Assembly: GCF_000787695.1 (NCBI RefSeq)
Contig: NZ_BBPH01000002.1
Location: 22,577 to 86,576 of the forward strand
DNA: 64,000 nt
From: Paracoccus sp. PAMC 22219
Lineage (GTDB): Bacteria; Pseudomonadota; Alphaproteobacteria; Rhodobacterales; Rhodobacteraceae
Reading direction: 5' to 3'
This document shows, in pieces, positions 1-8,199 of the stretch (within the stretch, counting starts at the first letter, position 1; the number at the start of each line of letters is the position of its first letter). The translations under genes and the position numbers were made by a program. The notes under the pieces were generated by a model. It was not told where the DNA came from and did no database searches. It was given only the letters and a program-made list of their open reading frames with translations.

Positions 1-1090
1 GCGTGTCGTGATGCAGGACAACGTTCAGGTGCGGGTCGCAGAGCCATCCGTCCAAGGGCGCAGGCGGCCTCTCGTCGCCGGGCCGAATGGCAACGCGATG
101 ATCCGGCAGCGAGTTGGACCGTGCGACCTGGCGCAGCAGTCGCGCAAGATCCGGGGACAGGGTGTCGAGTGCGGCGATCCGTTCGGCATGATCGCGGACG
201 GCCCTCTGCCAAGCAGCGCAGCTGTCCTCCTTTGAGAGACCGCTGCGCAGCGCGGGCATCCCGCGAAGGGCCTCATCGACCGTCACCGCGCCGGAATGAG
301 CCAGAAGCGTCGCTCCTGAGAAAACCCGCGTAAGGACATCCCTGCGGACGCCCAGGATGATGACCCTGTGGCGCGCCTGCGGAACACCATGCTCTTCGGC
401 ACGCACGAGAAAGTCACGTGCCGGAGCGCGGGAGCCGTCCGCCGGAGAAGGCACCGTCAGCGGCAGCAGGCGGTAACCGTCCGCAGCCCCCTCTAGATCG
501 TCAAGGACGCGCGTAAATATCCCGCCGCCGTCCACCTTGCTGGAGAGCATACCCTTGACGTTCTCCATGACGAAGGCGGCAGGTCGTAGACGTTCGAGAA
601 TGCGGACGTATTCGCGATAGAGATAGTGCCGTTGATCGTCCTCGGCGACATAGCCCTGCTTGCCCTTGTTCCGCGATCGACCAGCCAGCGAATAGGCTTG
701 GCACGGCGGACCACCGATGAGGATCGTGTTCCCGCCGAACTCCTCCCGCGTTTTGTCCAATGTATGGGCGATGCTCTCGAACACGCCCGGTTTGCCCAGC
801 ACGAGCTGTCTGACCTCGCTGCAGGCGGCCTGCCAACGATCGGGATGGCGCTGCAGCATGGGCCCAAAACCTCCCCCGCCTTCGAGTGCCCGGTAATATT
901 CATCTGGCAACCCGTCCTCGAAGCATCGCAGGAACGATCGGAGACGCAGCGTGGCAACCGCATGCTGGTCCATCTCGACCGACATGCGGATCTCCATCGG
1001 CATCCCCGGCTCTCGGCCAGCCCGGGAGAACCCTTCCCCTAGGCCACCGGGACCGGCGAACAGATCAATGATCCCGTAATTGATGGTCAT
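1..1090 (-). CDS. DNA cytosine-5 methyltransferase (3' end beyond window)
   Basis: SAM-dependent C5-cytosine methyltransferase that modifies a DNA recognition sequence. Translating the minus strand from ATG at 1090 gives MTINYGIIDLFAGPGGLGEG, the family's motif I (DLFAGPGG). The catalytic motif IV GGPPCQAYSLAG lies near residue 125, ENVKGM (motif VI) near residue 180, and VPQARHRVIILG (motif VIII) follows. The frame stays open to base 1, so the C-terminal part and its specificity region are missing from the window, not from the gene. A vsr gene starts divergently 90 bp away; methyltransferase-Vsr pairs repair T:G mismatches made by deamination of 5-methylcytosine. The target sequence cannot be read from the protein. 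It could be an orphan Dcm-like enzyme or part of a restriction-modification system. Confidence 0.93.
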   Translation of the reverse strand, partial: MTINYGIIDLFAGPGGLGEGFSRAGREPGMPMEIRMSVEMDQHAVATLRLRSFLRCFEDGLPDEYYRALEGGGGFGPMLQRHPDRWQAACSEVRQLVLGKPGVFESIAHTLDKTREEFGGNTILIGGPPCQAYSLAGRSRNKGKQGYVAEDDQRHYLYREYVRILERLRPAAFVMENVKGMLSSKVDGGGIFTRVLDDLEGAADGYRLLPLTVPSPADGSRAPARDFLVRAEEHGVPQARHRVIILGVRRDVLTRVFSGATLLAHSGAVTVDEALRGMPALRSGLSKEDSCAAWQRAVRDHAERIAALDTLSPDLARLLRQVARSNSLPDHRVAIRPGDERPPAPLDGWLCDPHLNVVLHHDT

Positions 1091-1180
1091 GGCATCCCCC
1101 GCTTTTCGATGCCGTCATAGCGGAAAAGTTCATGCCCGCGCCAGGTGGAAACGACGGACCGGAAGCCCCATGTCGGACAT

Positions 1181-1645
1181 ATGACCGACGTGATGGACAG
1201 ACAGACCCGCTCCAAAGTTATGGCAAGGATCCGTGGACGTGACACCAGGCCCGAGTTGCTCGTTCGCAGGTCTCTTCATGCCATGGGGTTCCGCTTCCGG
1301 CTCAATCAGCGCAGGCTCCCGGGCTCACCAGATATCGTGCTAACGAAGTGGCGCACCGCGATCTTCGTCCACGGATGTTTCTGGCACCGACATCACGGCT
1401 GCCGCAAAGCGACGACTCCGTCGACGAATGTGGACTTCTGGGTTGCCAAGTTCGAGGCGAACATGGCCCGGGACCAGCGGGCCCTCGATGCATTGGCGGC
1501 CTTGGGCTGGAGGACTGCGGTGGTCTGGGAATGCGCCGTGCAGAGGTCCAGTGCGCCATCCACGCTAAGCAGTCTTGTCGATTTCATAAGAGATGGCACG
1601 GCCGACAGGATCGACATCGGTGGTGCCGGCGCACCCGTTTCCTGA
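1181..1645 (+). CDS. vsr: Very short patch repair endonuclease Vsr
   Basis: Strand-specific nicking endonuclease that cuts 5' of the T in T:G mismatches generated at methylated cytosines. The protein opens MTDVMDRQTRSKVMARIRGR, the typical Vsr start. It continues with TRPELLVRRSLHAMGFRFRLN, then SPDIVLTKWRTAIFVHGCFWH with the catalytic Asp of the PD-(D/E)XK-like core and the conserved HGCFWH, and DQRALDALAALGWRTAVVWEC near the C-terminus. At about 154 residues it is normal length. An in-frame ATG at 1145 exists, but the residues it adds do not look like Vsr, so I chose 1181. The start at 1193 is also possible. It is divergent from the cytosine methyltransferase. Confidence 0.95.
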   Translation: MTDVMDRQTRSKVMARIRGRDTRPELLVRRSLHAMGFRFRLNQRRLPGSPDIVLTKWRTAIFVHGCFWHRHHGCRKATTPSTNVDFWVAKFEANMARDQRALDALAALGWRTAVVWECAVQRSSAPSTLSSLVDFIRDGTADRIDIGGAGAPVS

Positions 1646-1982
1646 ACCGGCGGCTAGAGAACTTGCGCAGCGAGGTGGCTGCTGCAGGTGCTGACCTAAA
1701 ACATCAAGCGGATGGTGGCGCTGATCGGCATCCGATTGCCGCTTCGTATCCTCTTGCTGTGCCGCCGGGACGCTCACTCCCGACTTCCGGCTCGAACCAC
1801 AGGGCCAGTAGCCAAAACAGACAGCAATACTATAACTCCCCGGAAGCGCACCGCTGCGTTGGTCGGTTTTGAAAAAGCCCCAGCCGTTAGCTTCGCTTGT
1901 TGGCCGGCATGCGGCTGCACTACATGCTGTTGTCTCCAACCCACGTGAGCAGTCGGCGGCAGAACTGTGAAAGGCACCCTAT
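1646..1982. other. Gene-free stretch after vsr
   Basis: No convincing coding region. Open frames exist on both strands, but they are rich in Arg/Cys/Ser and match no family I know. It separates vsr from a decayed gene and probably belongs to the same accessory region. Confidence 0.5.
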
Positions 1983-2256
1983 TCAGTCTCCGAAGGCCAT
2001 GAGCGTGACCAGCATCCAGATCGCCATGGCGATCACAATCAGGTTCTCAATCAGTGAGACGAAGCCCAAGGGCACGTTGCTGTCGCCGCCGACGCAGGGG
2101 CATCTGATCTCGCGCCTGTCGACATAGACCACCTTGCATACCGACACCGCGCCGACGGTGCCGCTGGAATAGCGCGACCGGGATCCACAAGATCCTGACA
2201 CCCCGGAGCTTCGACAGGCGTGAGGCATAGGGCATTTCTCCGACGAAGGACGGAGC
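1983..2256 (-). pseudogene. Decayed MauE/DoxX-like membrane protein, C-terminal part
   Basis: The minus strand carries the C-terminal half of a small membrane protein of the MauE/DoxX redox-associated type. TVGAVSVCKVVYVDRREIRC, then CPCVGGDSNVPLGFVSL, then a hydrophobic segment ENLIVIAMAIWMLV end at a TGA at 1983. The preceding part (SKLRGVRILWIPVALFQ) lies in another frame, so there is a frameshift near 2165, and no credible N-terminus or start is found upstream. The Cys-x-Cys-Val-Gly-Gly motif and closing transmembrane helix are what I recognise; the family assignment is from memory of similar proteins in metal-handling loci. Interpreted as a relic. Confidence 0.55.
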
Positions 2257-2518
2257 ATCCCGATCGACATCGACGGCGCTGTTGGGCTGGCCCCTAATGA
2301 TGACCGGCCGTTCGGGCCGCATAGCCGGGGCAGAACCAATGAAAGCGAGGTAAGCAAGCCGCGCGTTTCCCTTACTCGACGCAGGGACCGACCTGACAAG
2401 CGGTCGTTCCCTGCCCTTTCCGGACCACCGGGATCACGGACAACGGGCCACAACATGGATTTTGGCTGCACCCGGCCGAAAGGGGCTGCCGCCGAAAAGT
2501 AGCCGAGGCCACTTGTGC

Positions 2519-2740
2519 TTAGTCTGAAGAGAACGCCGTGACAAAGCAGGCGTTCATTTTGCTCTCATGCTCTATCAGGTCTCAAAGCCGCCAACGTGTT
2601 AAATTTGGCCCGACGACAACAGCGGCCAGGAACCGGCCTTCGTGCTTCCATCGTCAGATACTGTCTTTCGAGACGCCATATCGTGCTGCGACCTGTTCGA
2701 CAGTCAGGAAGAGGTTGTCGGGCGAGACCTGCATGTTCAT
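2519..2740 (-). pseudogene. AlpA/excisionase-like DNA-binding protein with two in-frame TGA codons
   Basis: From ATG at 2740 the minus strand reads MNMQVSPDNLFLTVEQVAAR then YGVSKDSI, TGA, RWKHEGRFLAAVVVGPNLTR then WRL, TGA, DLIEHESKMNACF and ends at TAA (2519). Read through, this is a complete 73-residue AlpA-type winged-helix protein with the family pattern of a helix-turn-helix followed by R-W-K...F-P-A...R-W. The first TGA (2654-2656) falls where the family has Trp, the second (2582-2584) where it commonly has a small polar residue. It is therefore an inactivated regulator or excisionase from a lost integrative element. A related, intact gene lies at 32858-33043. Confidence 0.7.
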
Positions 2741-3097
2741 CGTGTGATTGCTCCTTGCGATTTCCAAGGCATGACCTTCCTACCTAGGGGTCATAGGCCG
2801 CAATCCAGAAACCCTCGTTTGGAACCCTCAACTTATTCCCACCAGCCTCGGAACGGGGGGCGAACCGGAAGCATCACCAAACGATGTTGGTAAGGACGTT
2901 GATATCCGAAACTCCCTACGTAGGAAACCTGGCAGTAACAAGTATTTATAGAGTTCTTGGCGGAGGGATTGGTACGGATATCAAACTCTCTTTAAGGGCA
3001 GGGTTGGCTGCGGACTTGTCCGTCTTCTAGTTGGTCGAACCAACGGATTGAGGCGCGGTTCATTCTCAAAAGGGGAATGATGTACTCGTTGTACGAG
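2741..3097. other. Gene-free stretch with two perfect dyads
   Basis: No gene is seen. It contains the dyad listed at 3030-3044 and, at 3084-3098, ACTCGT-TGT-ACGAGT flanked by GATG/CATC, which could form a hairpin at the end of the small minus-strand frame that follows. The stretch is less GC-rich than its surroundings and probably lies at the edge of a former insertion. Confidence 0.45.
3030..3044. promoter_or_regulatory. Palindrome resembling a GntR/FadR-type operator
   Basis: GTTGGT-CGA-ACCAAC is a perfect 6+6 dyad and contains TGGTCNNACCA-like symmetry typical of FadR-subfamily GntR operators. No GntR gene or intact target gene adjoins it, so its role is inferred only from symmetry. It may be left over from a deleted catabolic locus. 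Confidence 0.3.
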
Positions 3098-3280
3098 TCA
3101 TCGAAAATGCGCCACGAGATGCACGCCGTTATGGAACGACACGCCATAATCGTCCATCGGTGGAGGAAACGGCTCTTGGTCGATTTCTTGACTACTGCCC
3201 CCTCGGCGATCCCTTCCGATGATATGAATTAGCGCGTAGTGCTGGCTGATGTGACATGTTTCCAGCTTCGCAATCTGCAT
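3098..3280 (-). CDS. Short unrecognised ORF, possibly a gene remnant
   Basis: A 60-residue frame starting MQIAKLETCHISQHYALIHI lies 17 bp downstream of the gamma-glutamyltransferase stop on the same strand. The opening faintly resembles the N-terminus of mandelate racemase/enolase-superfamily proteins (M-K-I-x-x-L-E-T), but the remainder does not match, and no good ribosome binding site precedes it. It could be the truncated start of a second gene of the ggt operon or chance coding. Confidence 0.25.
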   Translation of the reverse strand: MQIAKLETCHISQHYALIHIIGRDRRGGSSQEIDQEPFPPPMDDYGVSFHNGVHLVAHFR

Positions 3281-3297
3281 GGAACGGATAGTGCCAA

Positions 3298-4872
3298 TCA
3301 TCTTACATGCTCGTGGACGGCATCGCCCCATGGGCTCATGATTTCAGTTGCGCCGCAGTTGCGTCCCGCCTGGCGCATCACACCTGCGGGCACGGCAAAG
3401 GCATAGGGATGGACCGTCCGCTTGGCGGTCGTCACCGGACCAAAGGCGGCCAGTGCCTGCGCCACTTCCGGTGGCAGATCCTCGTCTAGGACCGTGCCTG
3501 TCGCGGCAGAGGCATCGATGCGGGGGGTGTGGAACGCCTCCTCCAGGTCCATGCCGAAATCCACCATGAAGCTTACCAGGTTGGCTACCGCGGGCAGGAT
3601 CTTGCGGCCGCCCGATGCGCCGATCGCAAACATCCGGTCGCCCACCTGCCCAACGGTCGGACAGACATTCATCAGGCATCGCTTTCCCGGCGCCAACGAG
3701 TTCGGTTTACCCGGTTCGGGATCGAACCACATAATACCGTTGTTCAGCAGCATCCCGGTCTGTCCAGACACGACATGACTGCCAAACATCGACAGCAGCG
3801 TCTGCGTCACATTCACCATGTTGCCGTGCCGGTCCACCACACTGAAGCTGGTGGTACATGCCGGGGCGCGCGGGCTTTCGCCCGTATCGCCCGCATGGGC
3901 AAGACGATCGCGATAGGCATTGCCCAACCCCGACGCCAGCGCCGCATAGCTTGCCGCAGATGGCGCATCGCCTGGATCGAACGCGGCCTGCATCTGCTGC
4001 AGCGCCTTGACCAGTTCGGCCCCGGCGGACAGGCCCGACGGGGCATGGATCACCGCATCCCTATAACGAACCGTCCGCGGCGCAGCTGCCTGTGCCTGAT
4101 AGGTGCTCAGATCCTCCATCGACAGGCTGCCGCCCTTGGCCCGCACATCCTCGACCAGCATACGGGCAATGTCGCCGTGATAGAAATCCTGAGCGCCGTG
4201 ATCGGCCATCCGCCGCAGCGTGGCAGCGTGGGCACGCTGGTCCAGCCGCGCCTCGGATGCCGTGGTCCAGCCTGAGATGTCAGGCCATTGCCCATCCGCT
4301 AGAAACATTGCTGCCGCATCAGGGTCCTGCGCCAGCTGACGAGCGGTGGATGCGATCAGCAGGGAGGAATACCAATCGAGCAACATCCCCTCCTCTGCCA
4401 GCGCCACGGCGGGGGCGAGCAGATCGGCCCAGTCGCTTTTGCCGTAACGCTGATGGGCCAGCGCCATCCCCGCGACTGTCCCAGGCACAGCGACGGAGGT
4501 CGCGCCATAGATGTTGCGGTCGTCCTTGACGCGCGTCCAAGGGAACAGGTCAGCGGCCTGTCGCCCGGGCTCCAGCGGATAATCGGCGACCTCCAGACCG
4601 ACGGGCGCACGCATCCCGAATTCGATTGTCTCAGCCCGCTGCTCGTCCGCGCGCCACAGTGTCATCATGCCGCCGCCCATCGGCCCCGACATCCACGGCT
4701 CGACCACGCCCACGGCAAAGGAAGTCGCGACCGCCGCGTCCATCGCGTCGCCCCCGGCGGCCAGGACGGCGGCACCCACTTCAGCTGCCTTGCGGTGCTG
4801 GGAGGCGATGACGCCGCCATCGGTCCAAACGACCTCCTTGCGGATGCGCTGCGTTCTGGAAAAATTCGTCAT
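3298..4872 (-). CDS. ggt: Gamma-glutamyltransferase family protein
   Basis: Ntn-hydrolase that transfers or hydrolyses gamma-glutamyl groups (glutathione and gamma-glutamyl amides). Family features are GGVIASQHRKAAEVGAAVLA near residue 20, GGDAMDAAVATSFAVGVVEP, and SGPMGGGMMTLW. The self-processing site is CTTSFSVVDRHGNMVNVTQT near residue 340, where the Thr becomes the catalytic N-terminus of the small subunit; many relatives have His-Thr-Thr here and this one has Cys-Thr-Thr. The oxyanion-region GASGGRKILPAV is near the end. About 524 residues, usual length. I start at MTNFSRTQ (4872), not the ATG at 4893, because the extra seven residues are not family-like. No clear signal peptide is visible, so the site of action is open. 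It is divergent from an MHS symporter that may import a substrate. Confidence 0.88.
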   Translation of the reverse strand: MTNFSRTQRIRKEVVWTDGGVIASQHRKAAEVGAAVLAAGGDAMDAAVATSFAVGVVEPWMSGPMGGGMMTLWRADEQRAETIEFGMRAPVGLEVADYPLEPGRQAADLFPWTRVKDDRNIYGATSVAVPGTVAGMALAHQRYGKSDWADLLAPAVALAEEGMLLDWYSSLLIASTARQLAQDPDAAAMFLADGQWPDISGWTTASEARLDQRAHAATLRRMADHGAQDFYHGDIARMLVEDVRAKGGSLSMEDLSTYQAQAAAPRTVRYRDAVIHAPSGLSAGAELVKALQQMQAAFDPGDAPSAASYAALASGLGNAYRDRLAHAGDTGESPRAPACTTSFSVVDRHGNMVNVTQTLLSMFGSHVVSGQTGMLLNNGIMWFDPEPGKPNSLAPGKRCLMNVCPTVGQVGDRMFAIGASGGRKILPAVANLVSFMVDFGMDLEEAFHTPRIDASAATGTVLDEDLPPEVAQALAAFGPVTTAKRTVHPYAFAVPAGVMRQAGRNCGATEIMSPWGDAVHEHVR

Positions 4873-5210
4873 GCTATAGCCTTGTGTTGTCAACGACGCG
4901 GCGGACGTGGGACGCCCCCCTGCACCACCTGACCGCGTCAGACCGCGTCATGCAAGGTCGAGCGTGGCAGGACCGGCGTGTTGGACATGCGCGGCAAGGT
5001 CTATGGCGGCAGAGGTAAGGGCACGTACGCGCCGTCCCTCGCTGAACTTGACACTCGCGGACGCACGGTTGATTGAGCACCCGCCGTTCACGAAGGAATG
5101 GTAGCACAATAACCTCCCCCGTCCGGGCCCGCGCAAGGGTTGCATCATTGGCGCCGGTCAAGACCGCACGGGGCGAATGTTCCTGAAATCCTCCGCCTTA
5201 TGGACCCGTC
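4873..5210. other. Divergent intergenic region between ggt and the MHS symporter
   Basis: About 340 bp between two divergent start codons. It should hold both promoters. I see no protein family in any frame and no clear operator. Confidence 0.4.
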
Positions 5211-6524
5211 ATGAAATCCGACCCAAGACAAGCCTCGCAGCCGGGAGCGTCAACCCGCCCGGCTCCCATCAACACGCCAGCCCAAGTCCTGACTGCCAGC
5301 GTCATTGGCACGACGATCGAGTTCTTCGACTTTTATATCTATGCCGTAGCTGCGGTTCTGATCTTTCCGTCTCTGTTCTTTCCGGGGTCCGATCCCACAA
5401 CGGCATTGCTGGCCTCCTTTGCCACCTTCTCGATCGCGTTCTTCGCCCGACCCCTGGGAGCAATCGTCTTCGGCCACTACGGCGACCGCATTGGCCGCAA
5501 GGCGACGTTGGTAGCCGCGCTGCTGACGATGGGCGTGTCAACGGTCACCATAGGCCTGCTGCCAACGTACGAGCAGATCGGCGTCTGGGCACCCTTGCTG
5601 CTGGCGCTGTGCCGCTTTGGCCAGGGTTTCGGGCTGGGCGGCGAATGGGGCGGTGCGGTTCTTCTGGCGACGGAAAACGCACCCGAAGGCAAACGCAGCT
5701 GGTACGGGATGTTCCCGCAGCTGGGTGCGCCCGCGGGCCTCCTGCTGTCATCTGGCTTCTTCTGGGTCCTGCTGCACTTCATCACGCCTGAAGAGCTGCT
5801 GGCCTGGGGCTGGCGGTTGCCGTTCCTGTCGTCGATCCTATTGGTCGGGATCGGCCTGTGGATCCGCCTGTCGATTACTGAAACGCCCGAATTCGCCGAA
5901 GCCGTGAAGAAGGAAAAGCGCGTTGCGGTCCCCATTGCCGAGCTATTCCGCAATCACAAGCTGAGCCTGTTCCTGGGGACATTTGCAGCATTGGCAACCT
6001 TCGTCCTGTTCTACTTGGCGACTGCCTGGCTCTTGTCGTACAACGTGAAGGTCTTGCAGATCCCGTTCAAGGATGCGCTGCTGATCCAGATCTACGGATC
6101 GATCGTCTTTGGTCTGACGATCCCCTTCGCCGGAAAGATCGCCGACCGCACGGGACGCTATGGCTTCCTGATCGTCGTCACGATCCTGATCGGTGCATTT
6201 GCCCTTTCGTTTGGCCAGCTGATGCAGGGCAGCGCCGAGAACGAAGCGAGCATCTATCTGTTCGTCACGATCAGCCTGGTGCTGATGGGCCTGACCTATG
6301 GGGTGATCGGGGCGGCGCTGGCGGCACCGTTCCCGGCACAGGTACGCTATACCGGATCGTCGCTGACGTTCAACTTTGCCGGCATCTTCGGCGCGTCGCT
6401 GGCCCCTTACGCGGCAACGTGGCTGCAGATGAACTATGGCATGGCCGAGGTGGGCTATTACCTGCTCGCGGCGGCGGTGATCTCGCTGGTCTGCATCGTG
6501 GCAACGGGTCGCGACAAGATTTGA
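5211..6524 (+). CDS. MHS-family (metabolite:H+ symporter) MFS transporter
   Basis: Inner-membrane proton symporter of the ProP/KgtP/ShiA group, importing an organic acid, amine or compatible solute; the substrate cannot be fixed from sequence. After a polar 30-residue N-terminus comes VLTASVIGTTIEFFDFYIYA, the MHS hallmark in TM1, then RPLGAIVFGHYGDRIGRKAT, the MFS loop 2-3 motif. RFGQGFGLGGEWGGAVLLAT is TM4 and DRTGRYG marks the second half. Twelve transmembrane segments are evident over 437 residues, normal for the family. It is divergent from the gamma-glutamyltransferase and tail-to-tail with the PEP-mutase-like gene. A possible alternative start downstream would cut only the polar tail. 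Confidence 0.9.
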   Translation: MKSDPRQASQPGASTRPAPINTPAQVLTASVIGTTIEFFDFYIYAVAAVLIFPSLFFPGSDPTTALLASFATFSIAFFARPLGAIVFGHYGDRIGRKATLVAALLTMGVSTVTIGLLPTYEQIGVWAPLLLALCRFGQGFGLGGEWGGAVLLATENAPEGKRSWYGMFPQLGAPAGLLLSSGFFWVLLHFITPEELLAWGWRLPFLSSILLVGIGLWIRLSITETPEFAEAVKKEKRVAVPIAELFRNHKLSLFLGTFAALATFVLFYLATAWLLSYNVKVLQIPFKDALLIQIYGSIVFGLTIPFAGKIADRTGRYGFLIVVTILIGAFALSFGQLMQGSAENEASIYLFVTISLVLMGLTYGVIGAALAAPFPAQVRYTGSSLTFNFAGIFGASLAPYAATWLQMNYGMAEVGYYLLAAAVISLVCIVATGRDKI

Positions 6525-6649
6525 TTCCCACGGGATGATACTGCACCTCGCGCGGAGGCGCGGGGTGCAAACGAGGCGCGGTCCATCCTGCGGGTACCTG
6601 CTGTCAGCAGTGCGGGCGTCCGCAATCTGCACATTCATATTGATCGTCG

Positions 6650-7429
6650 TCAGCGCGCCGTGCGAAGGGCGTCGGCCTCGCAACGCTGCAAGATCGCGGT
6701 CGCGTCGTCTACGGCTGCCCATGCGCGCTTTGCGAGGCTGCCGCCGACACTACATCGCCGGACCCCAAGCGCTGCCAAGTTGCGGATGCCATCATCGTAA
6801 TCGTGCACGACAACGTTAACTGGCTTCGGCGCAATGGCGGCAACCAGTTCCGAGACCGCCCCCGCATCTCGGATGAACGGTACGAACAGGCAATCCGCAC
6901 CCGCATCGGCATAAGCCACCGCCCGGGAGATGCTGTCTGCGACCGACATGCCGGGCACCCGAAAGTTCTCGTTGCGGCCAATCAGCATGACCGTGGGATC
7001 CAAGGCGTCAATGGCCGCACGCGCGGCACGAATACGTTCGACCGCCACGGGGGTGTCGTACATCGAGGTGCCGGACCAGTCCTCGATCGACAGGCCCGCG
7101 ATGCCCGTCGCGACGGCGCGGGCGACGTTACGCGCGACGTCCTCGGGGTGATCCGCGAAACCGTTCTCGAAGTCGGCGTTCACCGGCAGCGGCGTGGCGG
7201 ATACAAGGACACGCAGATGTTCCAGCGTCTCTTCCAGGCCAAGCGCACCATCGTCCATGCCCGCGGCCCAAGCCGCACCGGCGCTGGTCGAGGCGATGGC
7301 GCGAAACCCGGCCCTTGTCAGGCGGACGGCGCTGCCGGGATCCCAGGCATTGGGCAACAGGAAGAAACCACCGTCGTGCAGGCGCCGGAACGTGGCGCGT
7401 CTTTCGGTGATCGTCGGAGCGATGGTCAT
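6650..7429 (-). CDS. Isocitrate lyase/PEP mutase superfamily protein
   Basis: TIM-barrel enzyme of the PEP mutase/2-methylisocitrate lyase superfamily, which makes or breaks C-C or P-C bonds in 2-oxo acids. The sequence shows LLPNAWDPGSAVRLTRAGFR, TSAGAAWAAGMDDG, PVNADFENGFADHPEDVARN (the metal-binding D-x-E-x-G-F) and GIAGLSIEDWSG, all at expected positions in a 259-residue protein. The Lys-Lys-Cys-Gly-His loop of true isocitrate lyases is not seen, so it belongs to the oxaloacetate-decarboxylase-like or uncharacterised branch. The ATG at 7429 overlaps the stop of the upstream GNAT gene (ATGA), so the two are translationally coupled. Confidence 0.85.
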   Translation of the reverse strand: MTIAPTITERRATFRRLHDGGFFLLPNAWDPGSAVRLTRAGFRAIASTSAGAAWAAGMDDGALGLEETLEHLRVLVSATPLPVNADFENGFADHPEDVARNVARAVATGIAGLSIEDWSGTSMYDTPVAVERIRAARAAIDALDPTVMLIGRNENFRVPGMSVADSISRAVAYADAGADCLFVPFIRDAGAVSELVAAIAPKPVNVVVHDYDDGIRNLAALGVRRCSVGGSLAKRAWAAVDDATAILQRCEADALRTAR

Positions 7430-8088
7430 CGCAGGAACTCCTCCAGCTTGCGCAACTGATGGCCTTGGGCGTCGAAATTGCCCGGGGCCAGCCACGCCAG
7501 GTAACCGGGGCGCAGATACTGCCAATCCCGATCGGTTATCGCGAACCATGCGGTGTCGCGACTGGCGCCCTTGACGACCATGTGCTGGCGGAACACGCCC
7601 TCGGGGCGAAACCCAAAGCGCAGGGCGGCACGCTTGGATGGCACATTCTGATCGTTGCATTTCCATTCGAAGCGACGATAGCCCAAGGTGAAGACGTGGT
7701 CCGCGAACAGGAACAGCGCCTCGGTCGCCATGCGCGACCGCTGCAGCGCGGGGCCCCACATGATGCTTCCGATCTCCATCACGCCGTGGGTCTGGTCGAT
7801 CCGCATCAACGCCTGCCGGCCTTCGGTGCGGCCAGTGGATGCGTCGGTGACTGCGAAGAACATTGGATCGATGGACGCCGAGGCCGTCCCGATCCAATCC
7901 GTGAATTCTGCGCGGCTTTTCGGAGGGGCCTCGAACAGCCAGCGAAATCGGTCCTCCGCGCCCTCGGCCGAAGCAGCCTCGTAAAGCGTATCCGCATGGC
8001 GCGGCTGCAGCGGCTCCAGCCGCACGTATCGCCCGGCAAGGGGCGCGTGTTCGGGACGCGGGGGTGATGACCAGTCCGTCAGTTTCAT
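7426..8088 (-). CDS. GNAT-family N-acetyltransferase (RimJ/RimL-like)
   Basis: Cytoplasmic acetyl-CoA-dependent N-acyltransferase. Family pattern: GRYVRLEPLQPRHADTLYEA at the N-terminus, TGRTEGRQALMRIDQTHGVM (beta4), IGSIMWGPALQRSRMATEAL covering motif A and the pyrophosphate-binding turn, then YRRFEWKCNDQNVPSKRAAL and FRPEGVFRQHMVVKG, typical of the RimJ/RimL branch. The start at 8088 (MKLTDWSS) has AAAGGGTAAGGGAC just upstream; the longer frame from 8184 lacks family similarity. It is followed directly by the PEP-mutase-like gene with a 4-bp overlap. The substrate is unknown. Confidence 0.87.
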   Translation of the reverse strand: MKLTDWSSPPRPEHAPLAGRYVRLEPLQPRHADTLYEAASAEGAEDRFRWLFEAPPKSRAEFTDWIGTASASIDPMFFAVTDASTGRTEGRQALMRIDQTHGVMEIGSIMWGPALQRSRMATEALFLFADHVFTLGYRRFEWKCNDQNVPSKRAALRFGFRPEGVFRQHMVVKGASRDTAWFAITDRDWQYLRPGYLAWLAPGNFDAQGHQLRKLEEFLR

Positions 8089-8199
8089 GTCCCTTACCCT
8101 TTCCGTGCAGTGCCGCATCGTGACCCATGCCGGACTATTGTTCCACCCTGCGCGGATGCCAAGCCGTGGCCCACGCACGTGCATGGCTGACGGAACCGT

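Noticed and set aside
1565..1939. 124-codon minus-strand ORF after vsr
   Set aside because: It overlaps the vsr 3' end and has no recognisable motif or ribosome binding site.
2519..2740. TGA recoding (selenocysteine or Trp) in the AlpA-like gene
   Set aside because: No SECIS-like hairpin seen, and many nearby genes use TGA as a normal stop; simple decay explains it.
5477..5953. 158-codon minus-strand ORF
   Set aside because: Antisense shadow of the MHS symporter.
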